From Deltaproteobacteria bacterium (lineage in GTDB: Bacteria > Desulfobacterota > BSN033 > WVXP01), in the NCBI GenBank assembly GCA_019308905.1, contig JAFDHF010000039.1:1-38912 (forward strand): a DNA stretch of 38,912 bases, in the 5' to 3' direction. A model generated the notes under the pieces. The model made no database searches. It was not told the origin of the DNA and saw nothing but the letters and a program-made list of their open reading frames with translations. How positions within the stretch are numbered: the stretch's first letter is position 1; the number at the start of each line of letters is the position of its first letter. Position numbers and translations under genes: made by a program. Below are positions 24,463 to 32,813 of this stretch, piece after piece.

Positions 24463-25653
24463 GTGAAGAGTACCTTTTCCGTGAAGAAGGCAAGAAGAAT
24501 CCAGGAACTCCCCCCTTACCTCTTCGCCGAGATCGATCGGAAAAAGGAAGAGATGGCCAGAAGGGGGGTCGACATCATAGATCTCGGCATCGGCGACCCG
24601 GATCTTCCCACCCCGGGGCGTATCGTGGAAGCCCTGCAGAGAGCGGTCCAAGATCCTTCGACCCACCGTTATCCCACCTACCGGGGGATGGGCGAATTCA
24701 GGAAATCCGTGGCCGCCTGGTACAAGAGGCGCTTCGGTGTCGACCTCGATCCTGAAAGGGAAGTGCTCATTCTCATAGGATCCAAGGAGGGAATTGCCCA
24801 TATCCCACTCGCCTTTGTCGACCCGGGTGACGTGGTCCTGATCCCCAGTCCGGGTTACCCTGTCTACCGGGCTGCCACCCTGTTCGCGGGAGGGAACCCC
24901 CATCTGCTTCCCCTGTTGAAAGAAAACCGCTTTCTTCCGGACTTCTCAAGAGTCCCGCCCCCTGTTGCGGAAAGGGCCAAACTCCTCTTTGTCTCCTATC
25001 CGAACAACCCTACAGGGGCCGTGGCCGATTCGGAGTTCTTCCGAGAGGTGGTCAGCTATGCGTCGGAGAACAATATCATAGTCTGTCATGACGCCGCCTA
25101 CTCGGAAATCGCCTACGACGGGTACAGGCCCCTCAGTTTTCTGGAGACCGACGGGGCCAAGGAAGTGGGCGTTGAATTCCATTCCCTCTCCAAGACGTAC
25201 AGCATGACAGGATGGAGGGCCGGATTTGTCGTGGGAAACGGAGAAGTGATCGAGGGTCTCGGAAAGATAAAGACCAATGTGGACTCGGGTGTTTTCGGGG
25301 CCGTCCAGCGCGCGGGCATCGAAGCCCTGGAACACTGCCAGGAGGAATACAGACAGATTCTCGAAACCTACCAGCGCCGGCGTGACATGATGGTGGAGGC
25401 CCTGCGAGAGGCACGGTTCCGCTTCGAGAAACCCAGGGCAACTTTCTACCTCTGGGTCGAGGTGCCGCCTGGATACACATCGACCGAATTTGCCACCCTA
25501 CTCCTATCCCAGGCCGGTATCGTCGTCACCCCTGGAAACGGCTTCGGCCAATGGGGCGAGGGATACGTCCGCCTCTCCCTCACGGTCGCCGAAGACCGGC
25601 TCAGAGAGGCGGCAGCGCGGCTCAGGGAGTTGAAGCTCCCTCCGGTCGAGTGA
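24463..25653 (+). CDS. dapL: LL-diaminopimelate aminotransferase (DapL-like)
   Basis: The 396-residue class I aminotransferase matches the DapL group: ARRIQELPPYLFAEIDRKK and LGIGDPDLPTP at the N-terminus, STHRYPTYRGMGEFR, SYPNNPTGAVAD, the PLP lysine in FHSLSKTYSMTGWRAGF and VRLSLTVAEDRL at the C-terminus. DapL converts tetrahydrodipicolinate directly to LL-diaminopimelate with glutamate, a short lysine/peptidoglycan route common in anaerobes. The DapA-like gene in the window supplies the preceding step. GTG 24463 follows GAGGGAG. A related aminotransferase with other specificity is possible. The stop codon directly abuts the stop of the convergent gene. Confidence 0.82.
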   Translation: MKSTFSVKKARRIQELPPYLFAEIDRKKEEMARRGVDIIDLGIGDPDLPTPGRIVEALQRAVQDPSTHRYPTYRGMGEFRKSVAAWYKRRFGVDLDPEREVLILIGSKEGIAHIPLAFVDPGDVVLIPSPGYPVYRAATLFAGGNPHLLPLLKENRFLPDFSRVPPPVAERAKLLFVSYPNNPTGAVADSEFFREVVSYASENNIIVCHDAAYSEIAYDGYRPLSFLETDGAKEVGVEFHSLSKTYSMTGWRAGFVVGNGEVIEGLGKIKTNVDSGVFGAVQRAGIEALEHCQEEYRQILETYQRRRDMMVEALREARFRFEKPRATFYLWVEVPPGYTSTEFATLLLSQAGIVVTPGNGFGQWGEGYVRLSLTVAEDRLREAAARLRELKLPPVE

Positions 25654-26226
25654 TCACGGTCCGTCGCCTCTTGTCTTCCCGAGCTCTACCAGAAGCTGGG
25701 TCACCGCTTGATCGTTCCAGTCCCGCAGGCCGATGGCTTTCCCTATGATCATACCCCTCTTGTCTATCAAATAGGTTGCCGGGATGAGGCGGATTTGGAA
25801 CAAGTCCATCACGTCCCCCCTTGGATCGTGGAGCACGGTAAAGGTGTAGCCGCGTCTCTCCACGAAATCCCTAACCACCCGAATGTCAGACAGATCAACG
25901 GAGACCGCAAGGACAACCACATCCCGGCCCCTGAACCGCCTGTGCAGTCCTTCAATGGAGGCCATCTCCGCCCGGCAGGGGGCGCACCACATGGCCCACA
26001 CGCTGAGTATGACGATCCTGCCCCGAAGATCCGCAAGGCGGACAGGATTTCCCCTGACATCGGGCAGGACAAAATCCCGGGCCCTTTTCGGCCTCTTGAT
26101 GCGGGTGATACGGGCTTTTTCGAAAAGAGGCGAGAGAGACTCGGCTTCAAATCCCAGGACAGGACCAAGCATGATGCCATGGACAAGAAAGAGACAGAGC
26201 ACGATCCTTCGGGTAAGACGGGTCAT
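25654..26226 (-). CDS. TlpA/ResA-like thioredoxin-fold protein
   Basis: The 190-residue protein has an N-terminal signal or anchor (RRIVLCLFLVHGIMLGPVLG). A thioredoxin fold of the AhpC/TSA-ResA class follows, with the redox motif WAMWCAPCRAEM (CxxC), FVLPDVRGNPVRLADLRG before it and the cis-proline loop LIPATYLID. It should act outside the cytoplasmic membrane, reducing disulfides or helping cytochrome c or envelope protein maturation; the partner is unknown. ATG 26226 overlaps the PIN gene stop (ATGA), so the two are translationally coupled. Confidence 0.88.
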   Translation of the reverse strand: MTRLTRRIVLCLFLVHGIMLGPVLGFEAESLSPLFEKARITRIKRPKRARDFVLPDVRGNPVRLADLRGRIVILSVWAMWCAPCRAEMASIEGLHRRFRGRDVVVLAVSVDLSDIRVVRDFVERRGYTFTVLHDPRGDVMDLFQIRLIPATYLIDKRGMIIGKAIGLRDWNDQAVTQLLVELGKTRGDGP

Positions 26227-26822
26227 CCCGAGGGCTCCCCGGGCTTCCTCCACTGCGAGGTTTCCCCAGGAGGCTCCCAGATCCTCGCCTCCGGGGCGAA
26301 GACGTCGACCCCGCCGGAAACCTTCTGAAGCACTTCGCGTGCAAAAAAGATGACAGACCCCGAGTACCGTCCCACTTCGACGATCCTCTCCAAGGACTTT
26401 CTCGCCTCCTCCGCACCTATGATCTCCCTTACCACTAGAAGCGAAGGAACCAGGAGAGCGCTCAAAAAGGGAATACCACGGCGAAGGCAGAACCTTACAC
26501 CTTCCCTGTCATCGATCAGAAGGCCGTCCGGGCCGAGTTGGTAGAAGAGAATGATGGCCTCTCTCTCCCCTCCTCTGGGCAGTCTCAGATGGGACTCGAG
26601 GTCCCCACAGATCCCCCGGACCGACAGCAACCCCTCCCGCCGGAGCCCCCGGATCTCGTCAGAACCCGGGTATCCGCTGCGAACGCATTCCCGAAAGACC
26701 AGAGCTGGAACCACGACATCAAAAGCGCCAACAAAGGGCCTGATGAGAGAGGACTTTGCAAGATAAATCAGGGAGGAGGAATCCGCTACCAGGCGGTCCC
26801 CTTTGAAACGGAAAGCAACCAT
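26223..26822 (-). CDS. PIN-like domain protein (VapC/DUF3368-like)
   Basis: The 199-residue protein resembles PIN-fold nucleases: VADSSSLIYLAKSSLI near the N-terminus with the first acidic metal ligand, VVVPALVFRECV with the second, and DGLLIDDREGVRFCLRRGIPF with the later acidic residues and the typical second-site region. PIN proteins are usually RNases, often toxins paired with an antitoxin, but no antitoxin-like small gene is adjacent. It may instead be a stand-alone DUF3368-type protein. The C-terminal 30 residues are not typical. Start ATG 26822 is chosen because the domain begins there; a longer reading to 26933 adds a basic stretch of uncertain reality. Confidence 0.7.
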   Translation of the reverse strand: MVAFRFKGDRLVADSSSLIYLAKSSLIRPFVGAFDVVVPALVFRECVRSGYPGSDEIRGLRREGLLSVRGICGDLESHLRLPRGGEREAIILFYQLGPDGLLIDDREGVRFCLRRGIPFLSALLVPSLLVVREIIGAEEARKSLERIVEVGRYSGSVIFFAREVLQKVSGGVDVFAPEARIWEPPGETSQWRKPGEPSG

Positions 26823-27003
26823 GTGCCTATCATAGCCCGTCCGCCCGTCTTGGGCAACACCCCTGTCCCCCGGGATCTTTGGGTTTCTCTTTCGCTTGGA
26901 TCGGGTGCACGACAGCATCGGTTTCCCCTCCACAAATAACCGGTTTGTTCACCAATGTCGCCCAGGGATGGACGCGGTGTCCAAAAACAGAGAAGCAGAA
27001 CTC

Positions 27004-27032
27004 TTGACTTTTATTCAGCCTATGAGTATTCA
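27004..27032 (+). promoter_or_regulatory. Promoter of the padR-transporter operon with possible operator
   Basis: TTGACT (27004-27009) and TATTCA (27027-27032) are 17 bases apart. The stretch 27021-27045 begins TATG and ends CATA and is weakly symmetric; it overlaps the -10 box and could be a PadR autoregulatory site, but this is tentative. Confidence 0.5.
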
Positions 27033-27059
27033 ATAACTGAGCATATATCGAGAACCGCC

Positions 27060-27623
27060 GTGACCAGAATCCACTTTGAGTACGCCATCCTCGGAGCCCT
27101 GATCGAGCGCCCGATGCACGGGTATGATCTGTACAAATCGCTCTCCGTGGACCTGGGCAGGCTGGTGTATGTAGGGATGAGCAACATGTACGCCATCTTG
27201 AAACAGCTCGAGTCAGAAGGCCATGTGGCCTCGAACCCGGACACCGGAGGAAACCGACCTCCCAAAAAGATCTTTTCGGTCACCGACAAGGGCAGAAGGC
27301 TGTTCATGGATTGGATTTCCACGCCCGTTGAAAGCATCAGAGACATGAGGGTCGATTTTCTCACCAAGCTCTATTTCTTGAAGAAGCTGGACATACCCGG
27401 TGGGCGAGAGCTGGTGACCAGACAGAAGGGGGTCTGTCATAGGATATTGGAGTCGATCGGTTCTCCGGAAACCCGGGAGTCCGAGTTCGCCGGGCTCCTC
27501 TTCGATTTCAGAAGGAGTCAAATCGAATCGATCCTCTCATGGCTCGACAGATGCCTCGGCTTCGTCGAGGCAGGTACCGGAGAAAACAGGGCAAGGAGAA
27601 CCCATGAGGATGTTCAGACCTGA
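27060..27623 (+). CDS. PadR family transcriptional regulator
   Basis: The 187-residue protein has the PadR winged-helix domain (about 5-85), with ILGALIERPMHGYDLYKSL, MSNMYAILKQLESEGHV and PPKKIFSVTDKGRRLF, followed by a helical C-terminal dimerisation region. PadR proteins generally repress nearby genes and respond to small ligands. GTG 27060 is chosen because the domain starts there and GAGA lies upstream; a longer reading from 26955 would run through the promoter. The last 20 bases overlap the transporter binding-protein gene, so the regulator probably controls that transporter. Confidence 0.88.
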   Translation: MTRIHFEYAILGALIERPMHGYDLYKSLSVDLGRLVYVGMSNMYAILKQLESEGHVASNPDTGGNRPPKKIFSVTDKGRRLFMDWISTPVESIRDMRVDFLTKLYFLKKLDIPGGRELVTRQKGVCHRILESIGSPETRESEFAGLLFDFRRSQIESILSWLDRCLGFVEAGTGENRARRTHEDVQT

Positions 27624-28476
27624 AGATCGGGCTCTGACCGGGCTGCTCTCTTTTCTCCTGTGCACCGTCCTGTGGGGTGTATCCGCGACGGAATCCCTCT
27701 CATCCGAGACGGAACCACTTGAACTCTTTGCTGGCTCGGCCTCTCAGCCAGCCATCGAAGAGGCGGCCAGAGTTTTCGAGGCTAAAACGGGAATCAGGGT
27801 CAACATCCATTTCGGCGGATCGGGGAGAATGCTCTCCCAAATGAAGCTCTCCCAAAGGGGGGATCTCTACCTCCCGGGCTCTTCCGATTTCATGGAGCTC
27901 GCCAAAAAGGACAAGCTGATCCTGGAAGACACCGAGAAAACGCTCGCATACCTCATCCCGGCCATAAACGTGCCCAGGGGAAACCCAAAGGGGATCCGGT
28001 CCTTGGAAGATCTCGCCAAACCGGGGACACGGGTCGGCATCGCACGACCGGACACCGTCTGCGTGGGACTGTACGGTGCAGAGATCTTGGAAAAAAACGG
28101 CCTCGCCCGCAAAGTGAGAAACAACATCAGGACTTATGCCCCCTCTTGTGCAAAGCTGGCCCAACTGGTCTCCCTGGGATATGTCGATGCGGCTCTCGGC
28201 TGGCGGGTATTCGCGTACTGGAGAACCGGCACAATCGAGACGGTTCTGCTCCGGCCTGAGCAGATTCCTCGTATCGGATACATACCCATCGCTGTAAGCT
28301 CCTTCACCGAGAGGATAGAGACAGCCCGGTCTTTCATCACTTTCCTGCTGAGCAAGCAGGGAAAAGAGGTATTCGGAAAATGGCATTATCTTGTAAGAGA
28401 ACAGGACGCAAGGAGATTCGTCCTGGCCGAATGTCCCATCGGAGGCGCGTGGGCCCTGCCGGAAAGCTGGGAGTGA
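27604..28476 (+). CDS. Molybdate/tungstate-type ABC transporter substrate-binding protein
   Basis: The 290-residue protein has a signal peptide (ALTGLLSFLLCTVLWGVSA). A ModA-like type II binding fold follows: LELFAGSASQPAIEEAARVFE, then VNIHFGGSGRMLSQM with the serine-rich oxyanion loops typical of molybdate or tungstate binding, and a later ARPDTVCVGLYGAE segment. Together with the next two genes it forms a complete ABC importer. Oxyanion specificity is inferred from the family; tungstate would suit an anaerobe. AAGGAG precedes ATG 27604. Confidence 0.85.
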   Translation: MRMFRPEDRALTGLLSFLLCTVLWGVSATESLSSETEPLELFAGSASQPAIEEAARVFEAKTGIRVNIHFGGSGRMLSQMKLSQRGDLYLPGSSDFMELAKKDKLILEDTEKTLAYLIPAINVPRGNPKGIRSLEDLAKPGTRVGIARPDTVCVGLYGAEILEKNGLARKVRNNIRTYAPSCAKLAQLVSLGYVDAALGWRVFAYWRTGTIETVLLRPEQIPRIGYIPIAVSSFTERIETARSFITFLLSKQGKEVFGKWHYLVREQDARRFVLAECPIGGAWALPESWE

Positions 28477-29246
28477 CGAACTGGTTTCCCCTGGTGTTGC
28501 TTGCATCCACGGGGTTGGCCGTCACTTTGGTGCTGGTGGTGGTTGCATCCCAGTTTTCTTATGCAGGGCCGATAGAACCTCTGAGGGCCCTTTTTGACGA
28601 GGATGTCAGGTCTGCTATCCTGCTCAGTCTCTTCACGGCCTCCGTGGCCGCTGTCCTGGGCCTCGTTCTGGCCGTCCCTTCCGCATACTTACTGGCGAGG
28701 CGCCAGAGCCGGGCCAGGGATCTAATCGACGGCATCCTGGATATTCCCGTCATCCTATCGCCCGTTGCTCTAGGCACGGCCCTGCTCCTGTTTTTCAGGA
28801 CACAGCCGGGAAGATGGATCGAGCTCCACGGAATTCGGTTTGTCTTCGAGGTCCCGGGAATCATTCTGGCTCAGTTCTTTCTGGCCTTCGCTCTCTCTGT
28901 CCGCCTCCTCAAGACCAGCTTCGAGTCCGTCGACGTGCGTCTCGAGCAGGTGGCCCGGTTCCTGGGTTGCAGCCAATGGAAGGCTTTTTCGAACGTTGTG
29001 CTGCCCATGTCACGGCGGGGCGTGATCGCGGCTTTCATCCTCTCGTGGGCAAGAGCCGTGGGGGACTTCGGGGCCAGTGTAACCATAGCAGGTGCCGTGA
29101 AAGGCAAGACAGAAACCATTCCTGTGAGTATCTACCTGAATCTCGCCTCAGTTAGAATCGACAAGGCCGTGGCTCTCATGATCATCTTCACCGGCCTGGC
29201 CGCTCTCGTGCTCATATCCATACGAATGGTGACACAGACAAGATAA
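28473..29246 (+). CDS. Molybdate/tungstate-type ABC transporter permease
   Basis: The 257-residue permease has about six membrane helices and the ABC permease coupling loop FLGCSQWKAFSNVVLPMSRRG with the conserved G after EQVAR, followed by SWARAVGDFGASVTIAG as in ModB/CysT-type proteins. GTG 28473 overlaps the previous stop by 4 bases; a longer reading from 28380 adds a basic segment within the upstream gene and is less likely. Confidence 0.88.
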   Translation: MTNWFPLVLLASTGLAVTLVLVVVASQFSYAGPIEPLRALFDEDVRSAILLSLFTASVAAVLGLVLAVPSAYLLARRQSRARDLIDGILDIPVILSPVALGTALLLFFRTQPGRWIELHGIRFVFEVPGIILAQFFLAFALSVRLLKTSFESVDVRLEQVARFLGCSQWKAFSNVVLPMSRRGVIAAFILSWARAVGDFGASVTIAGAVKGKTETIPVSIYLNLASVRIDKAVALMIIFTGLAALVLISIRMVTQTR

Positions 29247-29277
29247 AGCATCATCGGCCTGTTGCCGGAACCCTGCC

Positions 29278-30375
29278 ATGATCTCGGTCCAAAATCTGTC
29301 CCTGCGTTTCGGAAGCTTCCTCTTGAGAGACATCAATCTGGAAATAGACAAGGGCGAATTCTTCGTCCTCCTGGGTCCCTCTGGATCAGGAAAATCCTTG
29401 CTGCTCGAAACAATTCTCGGCATCAGGCCCCCCGAACAAGGAGAGATTCTCCTGGAGGGCAGAAACATCACCCACCTCGCCCCCGAGAAACGCGATATCG
29501 CCTATGTACCCCAGGACCTCGGCCTCTTCCCCCACCTCAACCCGCGGGAAAACATACTGTTCGGCGTCAGGATTCGGAAGGTCGACCGGAGGACGGCCGA
29601 GAAGAGGCTCGCCTACCTCACCCCCCACCTCAAACTTGACCACCTCATGACAAGGACCGACCTTTCGAGCCTGAGTGGGGGAGAAAAACAACGTGTAGCC
29701 TTTGCCAGGGCTCTCATTACAAAACCGAGAGTGCTTTTCCTGGATGAGCCCTTCTCGTCCCTGGACACCGGCATTAGGCGCTCCATCCAGTTCCAACTCA
29801 AGCGGCTCCAGAAGGCAATTGGGCTCACGGTGTTCCACGTGACCCATGACCAGGAAGAGGCCTTTCTCATGGCGGACAAAATGGCAATCATGATCGACGG
29901 AAGGATCGAACAGTGGGGAAAACCCGAGCTCTGCTACAACAGGCCGGCCAACGCCAAGGTGGCGAGCTTTCTTCTCATGGAGAATATCTTTGATGCGGAA
30001 GCCATCGCCGTCGACCCTTCCAAAGGAATCCTGAAGTGCCGGGTGGGTTCGGTGGTTTTCGAAGTTGAATCCCCTGACTCCATTCGAACAGGCGAACCGT
30101 TCAAACTGGGAATCCGCCCGGAGGAGATCCTCATTATCCCTCCAGGCAGGGTCCCCGGGTCGCCTCTCAGGCAGAATTTCTTCCAGGTGAGGGTCGAGTC
30201 TCTCTTCAATCTCGGCAGTAGAAGGACGGTCCGTCTGGTATTCCCTGGCAGAGAAGGCCTCTCTATAGATGCGACCTTCAACCACAGGATCACCAGGAGC
30301 ATCATGGTAACAGAAGGCGACCGAGTCTTCATCCACCTGAGACCCCGGAGTTTCTGCATCCTCGGGTCTCAGTGA
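29278..30375 (+). CDS. Molybdate/tungstate-type ABC transporter ATP-binding protein
   Basis: The 365-residue ABC ATPase has Walker A GPSGSGKS (about 33-40), signature LSGGEKQRVAFARAL, Walker B VLFLDEPFSSLD and switch His in VTHDQEEA. A C-terminal regulatory part of the TOBE/MOP type follows (about 235-365, including LGIRPEEILIIP), which in ModC/WtpC can bind the oxyanion. It completes the transporter, 31 bases after the permease, and converges with the transglycosylase gene 8 bases on. Confidence 0.9.
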   Translation: MISVQNLSLRFGSFLLRDINLEIDKGEFFVLLGPSGSGKSLLLETILGIRPPEQGEILLEGRNITHLAPEKRDIAYVPQDLGLFPHLNPRENILFGVRIRKVDRRTAEKRLAYLTPHLKLDHLMTRTDLSSLSGGEKQRVAFARALITKPRVLFLDEPFSSLDTGIRRSIQFQLKRLQKAIGLTVFHVTHDQEEAFLMADKMAIMIDGRIEQWGKPELCYNRPANAKVASFLLMENIFDAEAIAVDPSKGILKCRVGSVVFEVESPDSIRTGEPFKLGIRPEEILIIPPGRVPGSPLRQNFFQVRVESLFNLGSRRTVRLVFPGREGLSIDATFNHRITRSIMVTEGDRVFIHLRPRSFCILGSQ

Positions 30376-30383
30376 AAGACCCG

Positions 30384-31574
30384 CTATTCCGGCCCGCCCT
30401 CTCTCGGCTCGTGTTCCTCGGCCTCAACCGCCCCGGAATCGGGATTCTCACTGCCCTTCTCTACGGTCTCGGCCTGGCTGGTCTCGACTCCATTCCGGTA
30501 GACGACCAGCCGATCACCGGGATGGATGGGCGCGTTCAGGTCGAGGCGGTTCCAGATAATCAGAACCGGGAGGGGAAGGTCGAAACGGTCGGCGATCGAG
30601 GAGAGGTTGTCTCCCTCTTTGACTATGTAGATCCGCTCCTTCTGGGAAGCCAACCACCGGTCCAAAAGCCGCTTGTACCGAGTTTGGAAATCCTTTGACG
30701 CCCCCTCCGGGATCAGGACGGCGTGGCTCCCTTCGGAAAGATAGTGGCCGCGGATCTCAGGATTCAGGTCCTTGATCGCTTTGAAATGGGTCTTTGCAGC
30801 CTCTGCAACGATTCGGATGGGAACCTCTCGTGGACATTCTATGTGAACCCGATCGAATCTTACCGGGGGGTAATAGTCCTTGTCGGAAAGCCTGAACCCG
30901 TATCTCTCCGGGTTGGAGAGAATCAATTTCGCCGATAGAACCCGAAAGACAAACCGCTGGGTTTCCAGGGGAAGATAGAGTCGATAGTAGTCGTTTGTCC
31001 CCTGCTCCAATATCTCTGCCTGAATCCCTTTCTCTCCCAGGTTGTAGGCTGCAGCGGCTAGCGTCCAGGATCCAAGGGACCCTCGCAGGTCCTTGAAGTA
31101 TCGAATGGCCGCGCGGGTGGAGGCGAACAGATTTCGCCTCTCGTCGATGTACTCATCGATCACCAGGCCATACTTCCTCCCAGTATCCCTCATAAACTGC
31201 CAGAACCCGATCGCCCCCTTCTTGGACCCCGCGTGGGGTCGAAGCGCACTCTCCGCCACGGCGACATACTTGATATCCTCAGGCATACGGCTTTCTGCCA
31301 GCATTCTTTCGATGTGAGGAAAATACCGGCGAGACCGCTTCAACCAGAGAATCACCTGGGGGCGGTCCCATAAGGAGAGGAGGAGCTCTTTCTCCAACCT
31401 CTCGCGGATCTCTTGGATCTCCAGGGGAACCCTCTCCCCGCAGAAATCTAGGGGGGTTCGAACCCTTACGGCGGCCACAAGAGACGGGAAAGGCTCGGGC
31501 GGTTCCCCCTGACATGGTGTTGCAGGAAACAGGCCCGGAATGAGCAGAAGGAAAAGAAAAACCCTGGCTCTCAT
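30384..31574 (-). CDS. MltD-like membrane-bound lytic transglycosylase with LysM domain
   Basis: The 396-residue envelope enzyme has a signal peptide (RVFLFLLLIPGLFPATPCQG). An SLT-type lytic transglycosylase domain follows (about 85-215), with the catalytic Glu in VAVAESAL, GAIGFWQFM and AAAAYNLGEKGI. A C-terminal LysM peptidoglycan-binding motif (about 315-360: YIVKEGDNLSSIADRFDLP, NRLDLNAPIHPGDRL) precedes a short charged tail. It cleaves the glycan strand of peptidoglycan. ATG 31574 follows GAGAGGGATC. Confidence 0.92.
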   Translation of the reverse strand: MRARVFLFLLLIPGLFPATPCQGEPPEPFPSLVAAVRVRTPLDFCGERVPLEIQEIRERLEKELLLSLWDRPQVILWLKRSRRYFPHIERMLAESRMPEDIKYVAVAESALRPHAGSKKGAIGFWQFMRDTGRKYGLVIDEYIDERRNLFASTRAAIRYFKDLRGSLGSWTLAAAAYNLGEKGIQAEILEQGTNDYYRLYLPLETQRFVFRVLSAKLILSNPERYGFRLSDKDYYPPVRFDRVHIECPREVPIRIVAEAAKTHFKAIKDLNPEIRGHYLSEGSHAVLIPEGASKDFQTRYKRLLDRWLASQKERIYIVKEGDNLSSIADRFDLPLPVLIIWNRLDLNAPIHPGDRLVVYRNGVETSQAETVEKGSENPDSGAVEAEEHEPREGGPE

Positions 31575-31605
31575 AACGATCCCTCTCTTTCTGGTATCGC
31601 CTGCT

Positions 31606-31634
31606 ATCTTATGGTTTCCCGCGGATATTTACAA
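31606..31634 (-). promoter_or_regulatory. Sigma-70 promoter of the transglycosylase gene
   Basis: On the minus strand TTGTAA (31629-31634) and TAAGAT (31606-31611) are 17 bases apart, about 30 bases before ATG 31574. It is divergent from the promoter at 31666-31694. Confidence 0.6.
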
Positions 31635-31665
31635 GGGAATTGCCAGCCCTTCGGCGGCGGAGCGA

Positions 31666-31694
31666 TTTACTTTGACTTCCAATAGTTATATAAT
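31666..31694 (+). promoter_or_regulatory. Sigma-70 promoter of the ceramide-type cassette
   Basis: TTTACT (31666-31671) and a perfect TATAAT (31689-31694) are 17 bases apart, in an AT-rich island. Transcription would start near 31701. Confidence 0.75.
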
Positions 31695-31733
31695 GTGTAG
31701 GTTGCCTTTTTTTGATACCGCGGAATTTCCCTG

Positions 31734-32801
31734 TTGCCTTTCTCCAAACAAGTCATTACAATCCTGACGTTTTTTGTTGTATTCTTTCACGACGGACTGG
31801 AGGGTATTGCATCGGGTAGATCGTTGGTCACAGGGGGAACGGGGTTCATCGGAAGCCACTTGGTGGAAGGCTTACTCGCTCGGGGTGAGGAGGTACGCTG
31901 CCTTGTCCGGTCAGATCGGCTTCTCGGATGGATCCAGGGTATGGACGTTGAGACCCGGCGTGGAGATATCACGGATTTCTCCTCTCTCCTGTCCCCTGTC
32001 AAGGGGGTAGACCGGGTATATCACGTCGGGGGTGTGACCAAGGCGACAGATCCGGGAACATTCTATCGGACCAATACTCAGGGGACGGAGAACCTGATCC
32101 GGGCCTGCATCGAAGCAAACCCGAATCTCGAACGGTTCGTCTACCTCTCCAGCCAGGCGGCTGTAGGTCCGTGCCGGGGGGACGGGCGTTCGGTTGAGAC
32201 GGATCCATGCAGGCCTGTTTCGAACTACGGGCGAAGCAAGCTCGAGGGTGAAGAGGCGGTCTTGAGGGCGCGGGACCTGCTCAAGGTGGTTGTCCTCCGG
32301 GCCAGTGCGGTTTACGGCCCGAGGGACCGGGACTTCCTCCACCTGTTTCGATCCATAGCCAGGAGGATAGAGATCGATCTGAGGGCGACGGAGCAACGAC
32401 TCAGTCTGTGCTATGTGGAGGATCTGGTCTCGGCTCTCATCACGGCGGGCGAGGCGGATATCCCGAGTGGAGAGATCTTCTTCATCTCCGATGGAAATGT
32501 CTATTCATGGCACGACGTGGCGAGGACGATCGCGGAGGCGCTGGGCGTGCGAGCCTTTCGTCTGAGCCTGCCGGTGGGGTTCTTCAGGTGTGCCGCAGGA
32601 GTGGCCGATTGGATCTCCAAGCGATCTGGAAAACCGCAGATTTTTGGACGAGAGAGATACCAGGAGTTGATTCAGCGGAACTGGTGCTGTGACTCCGGCA
32701 AGGCCGTGGCCGAGCTTGGTTTTTCCCCCTCCTTCGACCTGAGACGGGGGATTGCGGCAACGGTGGACTGGTACCGAACCGAGGGATGGCTGGCCGCGTA
32801 G
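31734..32801 (+). CDS. NAD-dependent epimerase/dehydratase family protein, probable ceramide reductase (CerR-like)
   Basis: This is an extended short-chain dehydrogenase: VTGGTGFIGSHLVEGLL is the Rossmann glycine motif, LSSQAA holds the serine, and YGRSKLEGE is the catalytic YxxxK. Immediately downstream are a serine palmitoyltransferase-like enzyme and a GNAT-type acyltransferase, the same set as spt, bcerS and cerR in Caulobacter ceramide synthesis, where CerR is an epimerase-family reductase acting on the 3-oxo lipid. That function is inferred from context; the fold alone would also fit sugar epimerases. The start is uncertain: TTG 31734 gives 355 residues but adds about 28 residues before the Rossmann motif. 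GGAGGG at about 31799 lies too close to a rare ATT codon to settle it. Confidence 0.78.
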   Translation: MPFSKQVITILTFFVVFFHDGLEGIASGRSLVTGGTGFIGSHLVEGLLARGEEVRCLVRSDRLLGWIQGMDVETRRGDITDFSSLLSPVKGVDRVYHVGGVTKATDPGTFYRTNTQGTENLIRACIEANPNLERFVYLSSQAAVGPCRGDGRSVETDPCRPVSNYGRSKLEGEEAVLRARDLLKVVVLRASAVYGPRDRDFLHLFRSIARRIEIDLRATEQRLSLCYVEDLVSALITAGEADIPSGEIFFISDGNVYSWHDVARTIAEALGVRAFRLSLPVGFFRCAAGVADWISKRSGKPQIFGRERYQELIQRNWCCDSGKAVAELGFSPSFDLRRGIAATVDWYRTEGWLAA

Positions 32802-32813
32802 GGGATCTATGAT

